A stretch of DNA of 64,000 bases from Porphyra umbilicalis. Taxonomy: Eukaryota; Rhodophyta; Bangiophyceae; Bangiales; Bangiaceae. The DNA is taken from NCBI GenBank assembly GCA_002049455.2, contig KV918769.1, forward strand, positions 310,001-374,000, given 5' to 3'. Below the pieces are notes generated by a model. The model was given only the letters and a program-made list of their open reading frames with translations. It did no database searches and was not told where the DNA came from. The number at the start of each line of letters is the position of its first letter. Within the stretch, counting starts at the first letter, position 1. This document shows positions 53,282 through 64,000 of the stretch, one piece after another. A program made the translations under genes and the position numbers.

Positions 53282-54877
53282 TCAGAAGTTCCAACCGCCG
53301 TTAAATAGCATACCCAAGTCCGTCGAGTATAGCTCCTCATGGACGGGGGCGCTGTAGGTGGCGCCCACGCCCGACGGCGGCATTGCCGCGTCAAAAGACG
53401 GCGGAGAGCCCACAGTGTCCGCCTCCCCCACCCGTTCGTAGGGGACAAACTCCGAGCCTCCGGAGGAGACGGGCGAGTCGAGAGCCCGCCCGCCGCCGAG
53501 GGGCAGGAAGCCGCCCAAGTCGCAAGTCGTCGATGGAGGAACGACGTCCCCGAGGTTGTGGGCCAGGTAGGGCGGGATGGCCGTTGACGGAGTGCCTGCC
53601 GGCCCGCCGACGGCGGCTCCACCAGCAACGGCTGTCGGCGAGGCAGCCGCCGCCATTATCGGCATGGGCATCCCCGCGACACCATACTGAACGATCGACG
53701 ACGGCGACGGGGCTGGCGCGAGGGTCTCCATCGTCAATTGCGATGACCCCGGGAGCGGCGGCAGCTGATGGGGGAGCACCACTACCTTCCGATCGGGCGA
53801 CGCGTATGGTGCCGCCGCGGGATGCGGCTGCCCCGCTGTGGCTACCTTGGTGGACCTCCTCGCCATCGCAACAGAGGACGAGGCTCTCGGTGGCACGGCG
53901 GCCGCGCCCGCACCCGACGCACGACCCTTGCCAATGACAGGGAGGTGGCACGCAACCTCTTGACGGGGCTCGACCTTGGCGGTCGGCACAACCAGTGGAG
54001 CTGGTCGGCAGGCGGAGAAGCGTCCCTTGTTACCCACCGCTGACGAAGCCAGACCCGCCCCCATTGTCGCTGCGGATGACCGGGCCGCCGGAAGCGAAGC
54101 TGTCGAAGCGGGTTTTGGCGACGGCATCGACACCACATCCCTGGGCGGCGCTGTGCCATTGTGGCCATACACGGGCGCGCTCTTGCTCTTGCGGATTGGG
54201 CACGCCTCAATGACCAGCCCCGCCCGCCGGTGGGAGCGCAGGTGGTGGGCCATGGAGGAGCGCCACTTGAATCGCTTGCCGCAAGTTACCACCGGGCAGC
54301 CATAGGGGGTCTCCCCCGTGTGGCGCCGCAGGTGGGTGGCCAAGTTGTACCGTCGTGCAAACGCCTTGGTACACCCCTCGTGGGGGCACGCATACACGTC
54401 GTTCAGCTGGACGAATGCACCCGTTGGGGGCGGTGGTGGCGACGGCGACGGGGGCGTCGTCGGCGAAGTGGGCACCTTGTCCACCTTGACGACAACGACG
54501 CCGGCGGGGACCGGCGGTGCCGACGACGGGGATGGCAGTGCCGACGAGACGCCCGTGTCCGGGGCGGGCCCATGACCGTTGTGCGCACCCGAGACGGATC
54601 CGCTGGAGGAGGAGGTGAACGAAGAGGCGGGGCCCTCTGACGAGCTGACTGGCGACGAGGGCGCGCAAGGGGAAACCGGCAGGGGGATGGTGTAGACGCC
54701 GGCATAGGCCGAGTCGGCGTACGTGGTAGCGGTGGAGGCAGGGGGAGGCGGGAGCACCGCGCCAGCCCGTCCGGCAGAGGGCGGGTGGAAGGCCCCCGTC
54801 CACGGGCGGATAGGCTCCCCGACAGCGGGGATGGGCGCCCGCCCAACGGCCTCCGCGTGCTTGGTGGGGACGACCAT
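53282..54877 (-). CDS. C2H2 zinc-finger transcription factor, 531 aa
   Basis: Nuclear DNA-binding protein. The start taken is ATG 54877 (MVVPTKHAEAVGRAPIP); the frame continues 18 codons upstream only from a GTG. Two adjacent C2H2 fingers lie at about residues 164-186 and 194-216: C-x4-C-x12-H-x3-H in both, with the KAFARRYNLATHLRRH finger and the classical linker HTGETPY between them, and a WRSSMAHHLRSH helix in the second. The rest is low-complexity Pro/Ser/Ala/Gly, with a basic patch after the fingers (RKSKSAP) that may serve nuclear import. The acidic, aromatic C-terminus (EELYSTDLGMLFNGGWNF) could be an activation domain. No intron is required. Targets cannot be inferred. Confidence 0.85.
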   Translation of the reverse strand: MVVPTKHAEAVGRAPIPAVGEPIRPWTGAFHPPSAGRAGAVLPPPPASTATTYADSAYAGVYTIPLPVSPCAPSSPVSSSEGPASSFTSSSSGSVSGAHNGHGPAPDTGVSSALPSPSSAPPVPAGVVVVKVDKVPTSPTTPPSPSPPPPPTGAFVQLNDVYACPHEGCTKAFARRYNLATHLRRHTGETPYGCPVVTCGKRFKWRSSMAHHLRSHRRAGLVIEACPIRKSKSAPVYGHNGTAPPRDVVSMPSPKPASTASLPAARSSAATMGAGLASSAVGNKGRFSACRPAPLVVPTAKVEPRQEVACHLPVIGKGRASGAGAAAVPPRASSSVAMARRSTKVATAGQPHPAAAPYASPDRKVVVLPHQLPPLPGSSQLTMETLAPAPSPSSIVQYGVAGMPMPIMAAAASPTAVAGGAAVGGPAGTPSTAIPPYLAHNLGDVVPPSTTCDLGGFLPLGGGRALDSPVSSGGSEFVPYERVGEADTVGSPPSFDAAMPPSGVGATYSAPVHEELYSTDLGMLFNGGWNF

Positions 54878-57877
54878 GGCGTTGATCCCAGGGAACGCTT
54901 GGGGACGAGGGGGGGCGCGAAGGTCACACACTAGAAGGGGACGACGGCGTCAGGTGCGGGGTCGGCACTGACACTCCCGGGTTGGTGAGCGGGCACATAA
55001 AAAGCTCTGTGAGGGGCGTCTGGAAGGGGGGAGTACCACTGGCCGGAGTGGGGTGAATAGCGTCGGGGGTCTTTTGTAAGGCACGAGAGACGGCCGGCAG
55101 CTGCTCACTGCCGCAGCCCAGCGGCCAAGATACAGGGCAGCGGCCGGCCGCCCGCGGCTGGGTGGGCGCCCCAGGGGGGACGGGTCCTGATATTCGCTCA
55201 GCGAGGGGCTTGCCGCCGCGTGCGCCCGCGGCCCATCTCAGTCGGTCGACAGCTCCCAAGGCTACTCCCGCGTCGCCCATCTCGTTCAGGCAGGGGTCAG
55301 CGTGAGAAGCCGGTAGCAAGCCCCGTGCGCGCGCGAGGCCAACTGCAGGCAGCACGGAGCAGCCTGGCAGTCCCCTGCCACAGGCACCCCCTCCCCCCCC
55401 ACCCAGAAAGGTGCGGCTGGGCGGCATTGTGCCGGCCAGACGACACGCGGTTCGTCCATATCTGTTCATATGCTACGCGTCGTCCACCGATGGCTGCGCG
55501 TCACTGCGCGACGGCCGGCGTGGGGCCGTGCCAAGACGCGTGGCGCGGCCGCTGCCAGTGGGAGTCTGAGGACAGAGGCGTGGCCTCTGAGCCAGCACGC
55601 CTCTCTCAAGGGCGTGCCGTGCGCGGCGCACGGCCGTCTGCAGACGGCGCCGCTCGCCTGGACCGCCAACAAAGATGCCTCCAATGAGGTGCGCGGGCGC
55701 TCACCAAACGGGGGGGGCGGAAGGCGCAGGCGGGGAAGCGGCAAGAAGCCGTTGTGGTCCCGCAACCACACACCACAACGGCCTTCCCCCACCCCTGGAG
55801 CCGCCGCCTCGGGACCCGATCGTGGACCGCCTGAGCGGCCGATGGGATACTCGAGCTGCCGCACGGGCCCCCTTCAGAGGGCTGGCCCCGTGCACGGGAC
55901 CAACCGCCTCTGCTCGTGTGAGTCCGGCCTTCTAACAGGGTCCAGTGGAACGCCCAGGAGCACGACTCGCGAGCGGCGGCTCCAGTTGGCCGCCGAGCTC
56001 GCCTGCGGAATCGGAGCGGCCCGCTTTGGGGGCGCGTGGTCGTGCCGCCCCGGCGGACTGGGATGCATACCGGCGAAGAGAAGCCCTTCGCCGCAGCCGG
56101 TGATGGGGTATTCCCCAGGCGGACGGTCGACGGCGGGATGCCGTCAGCGTCCATTTTGCTGCACGACCTAGAATCGTGTGGAAGGGATGCCCGTCGTGCC
56201 TCCCGCGACTTGCAAGGGCTCAATATGTCTGCTGCATCACTAAGCCACACCTCGCTCCCAAAATGGGCCCAAAGGGGCGAGGGGCGGCCGGGGCAGCCGC
56301 GACGGATGGAGTCCATGCTGCGTCGGCCGGATGGCACCAGAACATAGGCGAGGAGCCGTCACTTGAACCAAGTAGTACGGCCACGAAAGACGAGTGGTGC
56401 ATATGGCTGCCGCTCAGGCCGGCGATAGTAGCCAGTGGCAGGCCCAGACCTCGCAGCATCGGTCTCTCGGCGACGCCTAATGCTGTGGTGCGCCACTACT
56501 GAGGCGCCACGCGGGCGTTCCAGTCGGTCCGGAGACCGGACGTTGACTACCTGACGCTGCCACCTCGCAACAGAGCAGTTGCAATACAGTTACCATATGG
56601 TTTATAATTGAGATAAACACTGTATGTGTCATATGTACACAAGTAAACACACAACTCAACGAATGATTTCTTGCCCAAACGGTCGTGGTTTCCCAGCTAC
56701 CGTTCTGTGTTTGCCGCATTGGTCAGAACACACTGGCTGTTCGCATACGAGCGACGGCACATCGAATGGCTCGTAAACGGTTCAAAACGAGGCAGACACA
56801 ACAGTTCTTGCCACAACTGTTCCTCTACTTGCGCCGTTCAGTGCCAGGCACCACAACAGACTGTACACGCGAAAGAGCCAGAAGAGCCCATGACACACAG
56901 ATACGGGTGAGGGAGGGCCGGTGCCGTTTGCTGTCGCCAAGACCGAGCGTGGTGACGGCTGTCAACTTCGCAACCGCCCTTCCACTAGTTTTTCCAGCCG
57001 CTGAACCGTTTCCCGCCCAGCACCGTTCCCATCATGCATGATGTCCCCCCCCTCACCGTCGCCGCGCTCCTCAAGAAAGGGACTGGGGCAGAAGCAAGCT
57101 TGACGGTCAAAAGCACGTGTGAGGCGCTTCTAGCGGCTCATTGCTATGAACATTCCGGCCACGTACATGCACGATTTCCCAATCCATCAGATGGAAGTCT
57201 CTCCGCTCTGTCAATCAAGACTGTCGGGGAACTCTCAGAAAGTGAAAGTGGGTGCGCCCCAGCGTTTGGCTTCTGGTACAGTAGCGGATCCGCTGCGGCT
57301 GCACTGTAACCCGAAGCCGGCCATCAAGACACAGCCGTGGGGTCATCAGACGTTTGTCAACTGGGCGCTGCGGAACGAAACGGCTCTTGAGTCTATCACA
57401 CTGTTTTAGTCACCCGAGAACAGTTTTGGGGATATCAGTTTTACCTTGGGCAACCTGATTCCTGTTGATGCACCCGACCTTTGTGTTGCAGAATGAGGGA
57501 CCACCAGGCCATTGAAAAGCGCCCCAAAGGCGCGGCTGATCTCAGCCGAGATGCGTTGCAGCCTTTCTCTGCGTGGTTGTCTCCGCCCTTCCACGATTGA
57601 AAAGAAGCTGCGAGGCGCTTCGTGTCCACCAGAATCTTCTGCAACACATGAATTCGTACTGGCCTGTATATGCAGTCTCCTACCTGAAAAAAAGTCCAGT
57701 CAGGGCCTGCCAAGACGCATACAGCAGAGAAGAGAAAGACAGGGACGATTGAAGATGATCTTGCCGAATCGTGGGGCCACTTTGAATCGAAAATTGGCCG
57801 GATTGGATGAACCAGATTGACGCGACCGAAGGTATCATACAACCACCAAAACGGTTGAAGCTGATTCGAGTCAGCGC

Positions 57878-58016
57878 GCTATTGTGCTTCTCACAAAAAC
57901 TGGATCCGCAACATCCGCTTCAGCATCATGAACCGCCCCCTGAGCCAATGAAACAGTGATTTTGCAACGGAAGCTGATGCACCGAGGTCCAGTTTTTGTG
58001 AGAAGCACAATAGCGA
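57878..58016. mobile_element. 139-bp fold-back element with perfect 28-bp arms
   Basis: The sequence CGCTATTGTGCTTCTCACAA and its continuation (57878-57905) is repeated as an exact reverse complement at 57989-58016 around an 83-bp spacer. TA dinucleotides lie at the outer part of each arm, so the transposon proper could be the part inside TA...TA. It has no coding capacity and looks like a small, recent MITE. Confidence 0.8.
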
Positions 58017-58868
58017 TGTGACATGCAGGTGTGTAACAGAGTGGGGTTGACACCAGGTGGCTGATCGATCCAACGTCATACACACGCCAGCCGTCCAGCA
58101 CGGTGCCGCACTCGAATTTAACCGCGCGAACGCCGCGCTCGTCGATTGAAGTGGACGACAGCAGTGACGCACGTGGCTGCGCCATGCGTGCACGGAGCGG
58201 GCGTTGCGTCGGGCGGCGGATTCCTTCTAAGCGCGCCACGTGGCGTGGCGGCGGTTGCGGCGACGGAGCATGTGTTGGGGCCCACCGGGGCCCTGTGGGC
58301 GCACGCCGCTGGCTGCGTCCGCGCCACTGACGGAGCAATGGTCGCGCGGGCGGGGACCACGACGCCGTTGGCCCCGCGTCGTGTGGTCGGCTGTGGAAGA
58401 GGCGCAGCGGCAGCGTTGAGGACGGGCGAGCGGTTGTTGATCCGCCCCTCCACCAAGTGCTCCGAGGGGCATCACCAACCACGGCGGTGGCGTGTCGTGA
58501 TTGGGCCACCCGCGTGGCAGCGGTGATAGCGAGGAGGCCCCGGCCACGCTGCCGCGGAAAAGAAGCGGCGGGGGAGATTGCGCCGCTCCTGTGTACGAGT
58601 GCCCGAGCGGTTGATGGGCGTACCAACAGGCCGTCTGCGATGCATGGGCGGCTGGTGGAGGGAGGAGCAACACATGGTGTTCCATCGCCGGGTACTCTGC
58701 AACTGACCTACACCTCCCAGCCGATCAATGCTACGACATATGTACACGCCCGTCCATCAAGCATCCAGGATGCCACTCCCAGTGCGGTCTTCCTCGTTCA
58801 CAGGGGCATCCCCCACCGCTCATCACGGTCCAAAATAGCGACCACGGGCGTCCGTGCCAAAGCGAGAA

Positions 58869-58955
58869 CGCACCCCCTCCAATCTCTGCGGACAGCACGC
58901 ATCCCCTCCAATCGCTGCGGTCAGCACGCATCCCCTCCAATCGCTGCGGACAGCA
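58869..58955. repeat. 29-bp minisatellite, three units
   Basis: Units at 58869, 58898 and 58927, core CGCATCCCCTCCAATCGCTG, nearly identical. The period is not a multiple of three. Confidence 0.9.
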
Positions 58956-59770
58956 CGCGCCTCTCATCAACCACCTGTTTGTGTGACGGTGTGGTCGCGG
59001 ACAGGTGGACGCGCCGCACCGCGCCGTACCGGGAGGGTGCCCATATGACTGACCGGGTGCGTAAAGACTGACCCGGCTGTAAGCAGCCGATTGCAGCTTC
59101 CTGAGCCACCTTTCTGCCTGCTTCGAACAAAGTCAACGGCAAAAAGGGGCAGAAATCTAGAGTCTGCGCCGTACAGACGACTGAGTGAAGCAGGCCTGGC
59201 ATCTAGTAGACACTTGTCTATTCTACCGAGTGCATCATTTGATGCCCTGGGCATCATTTGATGCACTTTTCTGGCACCAATTTTTTCGTGCTTCCCGGCC
59301 TCGCACGCTCCTTCTGACAGCAGAAACGGACTCAGAGAGGTCTTGTTACTCTGGGGTGATATCGCAGCCATTGTGCTACGGATACAAACGGGGGGTGCTC
59401 CGGACGCCCGAAAAAGAGGGGTCGTACCGTCGTTGTGTGGCCCTGCACAGCGGGTCCAGATCCACGATCAGACAGATTCTCCCGGTAGATACGGCGCGCG
59501 CAGCGGTACGCCATGTGATCGCGATCAATGTTAAATATATTTTCTGTGTGTCGACGCCACGGAGAGGGGTACGCAACCACGAGAAGTGCCGACCTGGCGC
59601 ACGAGTCGGCCGCATGATGGGTGTGATACCATCGGCGCGGCCAACCACCCCCACCAGCCGGGCGGGGGTGAAGGATCGCTCCACCGGCGGCGCCGCGTCT
59701 GGCAATGAGGCCATCGAGCCCCCAAGCCACGCTGCACTTATTTCCTTGTTATGCACCCCCACCCACCTCC

Positions 59771-62659
59771 TCACGGTGGGCCGCCCACGCTCCGCGGCCG
59801 CCTGTCTGCACCCCCATTGGCCGCGGCGGCGGCAAGGACTGCCGCCCGCTCCGCCGGCGGCAGCGCGGCGACCATGTCGGCAAACCCCCCCCCCGCCCCG
59901 CCCGCAACGGCGAGCAACACGGCCGGTGGCCCGACCTCCACTACTTGGCCGCCGCGGACGACCGCCACCACGTCCGCCTCGGCGGCGGCGCGCAGCCGGT
60001 GGACGACCATGAGCACGGTCGGGCACTGCCGCACCGCCGCCCGCACGGCCGCGTCGGTCGCCGCATCCGCCGCCGCCGTCGCCTCGTCGAGGACGACCAG
60101 CGGGGCGGCGCGGACGAGCGCGCGCGCGAGGCACACGAGCTGCCGCTGGCCCGCCGACAGGCGCGCGCCGTCGGGCCCAACGTCGGCCGACAGGCCGCCG
60201 CGCGCCGCCGCCACCCCCGCCACGTGCGCGGTCGTCAGCGCCGCCCACACGGCCGCGTCGGTCGCGTCCCCGCCCGGGTCGACGTTGGCGCGGAGGGTCG
60301 GAAAAAAGAGCGACGCCTCCTGCGGCACGACCGCGAGCGCGCGGCGGAGGGTGTCGAGGGGCAACCGCGCCACGTCGACGCCGTCGAGGGTGATGGCGCC
60401 CGCGTTGCCCGCCGCGGGGGACAACTCGACTTGGCGGGAGAGGGCGGCGAGGAGGGTCGACTTGCCCGCCCCCGACGGGCCGACGAGCGCCACGTGCGCG
60501 CCCGCCGGGATGGACAGCGACACGCCGCGGAGGGCGGGCGGCAGCTCGGGGCGGTAGCGCAGCGTCACATCGGCAAACGTGACGGCGCCGGTCGACGGCC
60601 AGCCGGGTGGCGGCATCACCGGCGGCGGCGACGCGACGGCCACCTCGACGGGGGGCGTCGTCGCCATGGCCACCAGCCGCTCGACGCTGACGAGCAGGTT
60701 TTCCGCTTCGCTCGCCTGCCGCACCCCCCACTGGAGGATGCCCGTCAGCAGCAGCGTCTGCGACAGCGCCAGCCCCGCCAGCCCCGCCGGGAGGGAGCGG
60801 GCGAGCGCGAGCGCCAGCGCCGCCGTGCCGCCAACGACCACCGCCACGAGGCCGTCGAGGCGGAGGCCGAGCCACCGCCCCGAGCTGATAAACGCGTGGT
60901 AGGCGCGGTTGTTGGCGTCGAGGAGGCGCCCAAAGCGGGCGGCGGTCACCCCCGCCGCGCCCGCCGCGCGGAGCGTCACGACGCCCGCGCCCGCTTCCGC
61001 GAGCGCCGCGTGCACGGGCGAGCGGGACACCGCGTCGAGGCGTTTGAGTTCGCGGCTGCTCGCGACGTACACGCGTTGGTAATGCACAAACGCGACGGCC
61101 AAGACCGGGAGGAGGAGGAGGAACCACGGCACGACCGCCGCCACGGTCGCGAGCGTCGCCGCCGTCAGGGCGCTGATTTGAAACAGGTCCGCGAGCGTCA
61201 TCGGCAACAGCACGTCGACATTGTCCACGTCCTTGGCCGCGCGGTTGAGGATGCGCCCCGACGGCGTCGCGTCGAGGTAGGCGACCGTCGCCGCCAGCAG
61301 CCGCACGATGAGCGCGTCGTGGAGGGTGCGCGACGCGGCGAGCGCGCGCGCGGAAAAGACGACCGCGCGCCCGAGCGCAAGGCCCGTCGTGCCGGCCGCC
61401 AGCGCCGCAAACACCGCCCCGTAGTAGGCGTTGCCCGACGACCGCGTCGCCGCGTCGGCAGCGGCAGCGCCGGCGGCGCCAAAGCGCCCGCCCGCGTCGC
61501 TCGACCAGCGGGAGAGCCACCACTCGGCGACTTGGCGCGTCGCCTGCGCCGCCGCAAAGGCGAGAACGACGAGCGCCACGGCGGGGATGCCGCCGGCGGC
61601 GGCCGCGTAGCGGCGGACTACGGCCCACCCGACGCTGCCCGTCGCCCGGTCTTCGACCGACAACTCTGCGGGCGCCCCGTTGTTGCCGCCGTCGCCGTCG
61701 GCGGCGGCTTTGGCCTTGCCGCCGTCGCCGCCGCCGTCGGGCGCGTCGGGCGAGTCGGCACGCGCGGCGGCCTGCCGCTCCGCGAGCTCCTCCTCGTCAG
61801 CCCCACTGTCCACGTCATTGGCGTCGGGCTCGTGCCCCCCCGCGTCGCCCGCAACGCCCCCCCCCCCCCCCCCCCCACCCCCCGTCGCCATCCCCCCCCG
61901 CATCGTGGCGACCACGTGCGCCACGTCTGGGTCCTCTGCCCCCCCCCCCCCCCCGCCGCCGCCGCCACCCCGCGCCGCACCGCCGCCGCGTCGACGACCA
62001 GCGGCGGGCGCCCGCCCCCCCGCAGCTCCACCACCCGGTCCGCGTCGGCGAGCAGCAGCGCCGGCGTGTGGGTGACGACGACGCGCGCCGCGCCGGCGAG
62101 CAACCCCCCCCGCCCGAGCACCTTGCGCGCAATCCGCCGCGCGCCGACCGCGTCGACGGCGGCGAGCACATCGTCGAGGAGGTACGCCCCCCCGTCGGCG
62201 CGCGTGTAGGCGGCGCGGGCGAGGGCGAGACGCGCCTTTTGGCCCCCCGACAGCGTCACCCCGTGTTCGCCCACCACCGTCTCGTCGCCGGCGGGGCGCA
62301 TGGCCGCCAAGTCGGGGAGGAGGCCGCACGCGTCGAGGACCGCCGCGTAGCGCGCCTCGTCCACGGGCGGGGGGGGCGCGTCGTCGGCGCCGACGGCGGG
62401 CGCCTCGCCGGCGGCGGTGGTGGCCACGGGGAAGAGCGTCACGTTGTGGCGCACCGTGTCGGCGGCCACCCACGGGGATTGGGCGCAGTAGGCGACGCCG
62501 CCAGCAACCCCCGCCGCCCCGTCGGGGGTGACGCGCAGCTCCCCGAGGAGGCCGAGGAGCAACGACGATTTGCCCGAGCCGACGGCGCCCGTGACGAGGA
62601 CCATCTCGCCACGCCGCACAGAGAGCGTCACGTGCGCGACGGGGTGGGGAGGGGGCGCC

Positions 62660-62690
<31 letters not shown>

Positions 62691-63045
62691 CACCGCCACC
62701 CGCCACCGCGTCGGTGCCCGACGCCGATGAGGCGGTGGATGAGGACGTTGACAGGCGCGGGGGCGTGCGCAGCGGGGCGCCGCCCCCGGAAAGAGGGGGG
62801 GGGGCACCGAGCAGCGTTGTCGTCGGCATGTCGGCACAGAGGGGGTCCTCCCCGGTGACACTGGCGCCATTGCCGTTGGCGAGCGCCACCGCCGTCGCGC
62901 GCCCGTCGGCCGACGAGGTTGGCGTGGAGCGGCCGACTGTCGACGACGAGCCAGCCGGGCGCGGCGGGACGGTCGCCAAGACCGCCGCCGCCGGCCAGTG
63001 CAGCGTCGCGTCGCGCGCCCAAACCAGGGGCGGCGACGGCGCCGG

Positions 63046-63080
<35 letters not shown>

Positions 63081-64000
63081 GCAGCGGCGGCGACGAGGCG
63101 ACGGCGCCACCCACCCCCACCGCGTCTTGCGCTGGGGTGACCCCCCCCCCCCCCCCAGCTGTCGGGGCGGCCCCCCCCCCCCCGCAGCCGCCCGCCGCCC
63201 GACGACCGGCGCTTCCCCCGCCGCCAACACTGCGTCCACCCGGGGCAGGGCCACGAGCGCCTCCGCGACCGCCGCGCACCCATTCGGCGCCATGAGCAGC
63301 ACGCGCGCCGCGTAGTTGAACAGCGCCATGGCGGAAAAGGCGCGGGCGGGCGTCAGCACCCCCCCCCGCGCCGCAAACACCCCAAACCCCGCCGCCGCAA
63401 TGAGGAGCGGCGCCGCAAAAAAGAGTGCCGCGTTGGCCGTTCGGAGCGTCACGGCGCGGCGGAGGGCGGCAACCTCCCGCCGCCGCGCGCCGGTGATGGC
63501 GTCCAAAAAGGCGCCGCCGGCGCCCGCCAACTTGACCGCCCGCGCCGCGCGGAGGAGCGTCGCGAGCGCCCCGAGGCGCACGTCGGCGTGGCCGACCGCC
63601 CCCCGCCGCGCCGCGTGCATGGCCCGCGAAAAGGCCAGCTGCGCGGGGAAGAGGGCAACGACGACGGCGAGCGCCGCCGCCGCCGACGGGCCGTCCAAGT
63701 CGACCGCCGCGAGGGCGGTAAAGGTGGCGAGCTCCACCGGCGCCCCGACCAAAAAGTGGAGGTAGGCCGCCGCCTCCTGCACCCGCGTCACGTCGGTGGC
63801 GAGCACGTTGGCGAGCGCGCCGTCCGACACGGCCGCCACGTCGGCGCGGAGGAGTTTGGCAAACACCGCCCCCGACAGCGCCGCGCGCCCGCGCATCCCG
63901 TGGCGCATCATGGAGCCAAAGAGGCCGTGGCGGGTGACGGAGAGGAGGAGGGTGGCGGTGAACATGGCCGCCGCCACGGCCACGCCGGGGGCAACGGCCA
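59771..64000 (-). CDS. ABCC-type (MRP-like) full ABC transporter, 5' end outside window
   Basis: ATP-driven export pump, probably in plasma or vacuolar membrane, for organic anions or conjugates by family analogy. Reading from the right edge: the rest of membrane domain 1 (hydrophobic helices, 63983-63250); nucleotide-binding domain 1 with Walker A GAVGSGKSS, Q-loop YCAQSPW, signature LSGGQKAR and Walker B YLLDDVLAAVD (Asp where other families have catalytic Glu, as usual in ABCC); an acidic linker; membrane domain 2 (61650-60750); nucleotide-binding domain 2 with GPSGAGKST, LSAGQRQLVCLARAL and VVLDEAT, and His in VVHR. The stop is TGA 59771-59773. About 1,400 codons are visible; ABCC proteins are usually 1,300-1,600 aa, so the N-terminal helices are missing. 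The frame changes at C runs near 61939-61954 and 63141-63183, which are sequencing slips, real frameshifts or small introns. Confidence 0.88.

Larger units (their letters stand above)
54878..59770. other. Intergenic; no supported gene
   Basis: 54878-56350 is GC-rich with overlapping frames on both strands but no domain; the left part is probably the C2H2 promoter. 56500-57870 is AT-richer with short frames. 58020-59770 is mixed. Distinct repeats are listed separately. GCATCATTTGATGC occurs twice near 59236 and 59253. Confidence 0.4.

Noticed and set aside
55470-56337. 233- and 243-codon opposed frames
   Set aside because: Low-complexity, mutually antisense, no recognisable motif.
59233-59266. 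Inverted repeat near GCATCATTTGATGC
   Set aside because: It is two direct copies of a short near-palindrome, too short to call an element.
59705-62209. 834-codon plus-strand frame opposite the ABC transporter
   Set aside because: It is the GC-rich shadow of the ABCC gene; the minus strand carries all Walker, signature and membrane motifs.
1-64000. CRISPR array or bacterial operon
   Set aside because: Repeats are tandem without unique spacers, and genes have introns and eukaryotic domains.

Overview
This is a GC-rich nuclear eukaryotic window. The evidence is a kinase gene with GT-AG introns, a bZIP factor, a C2H2 factor, an ABCC transporter, chromodomain Ty3/gypsy retrotransposons, long poly-Ala, poly-Pro and SR-like tracts, and many minisatellites. 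The GC-rich genome with few introns, Ala-rich proteins and chromoviruses would suit a bangiophycean red alga (Porphyra/Pyropia type) or another GC-rich protist. That assignment is an inference. No organelle or rRNA gene is visible, and I found no convincing tRNA.

Layout. 0-3 kb: decayed copy A of an unrecognised protein family (minus strand), with tandem repeats. 3.2-10 kb: AT-richer sequence with a broken Tc1/mariner-type transposase, an unrecognised decayed reading frame and palindromic repeats. 11.2-15.0 kb: Ty3/gypsy copy 1 (minus strand), keeping its 5' LTR, a primer-binding site, gag, protease and part of RT. 15.0-16.5 kb: copy B of the unknown family. 17.7-23.6 kb: Ty3/gypsy copy 2 (plus strand), carrying a TA-flanked MITE inside the gag zinc knuckle and an intact integrase with chromodomain and an unusual C-terminal extension. 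23.7-25.7 kb: copy C of the unknown family, the best preserved. 26.6-27.0 kb: an isolated LTR of the copy 1 subfamily, in opposite orientation to the copy 1 LTR. 27.65-28.36 kb: a fragment of a different chromovirus integrase.

From about 30 kb the window is gene-bearing: a bZIP factor (30.3-32.3 kb, +); a 1,754-aa SNF1/AMPK/CIPK-like kinase with a C-terminal KA1-like domain (35.7-41.8 kb, +, two introns); a low-complexity hypothetical protein (43.8-45.3 kb, -); a SANT/Myb-like protein of the kind that accompanies PIF/Harbinger transposons (50.8-51.4 kb, +); a two-finger C2H2 factor (53.3-54.9 kb, -); and an ABCC full transporter entering from the right edge (59.8-64 kb, -). Minisatellites, fold-back elements and gene-free AT-richer sequence lie between them.

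The host genes do not form an obvious pathway. The left half is a retroelement graveyard whose broken frames contain all three stop codons, which points to decay and not to a variant code. The most novel item is the three-copy A/B/C protein family, which I could not assign to any known family.
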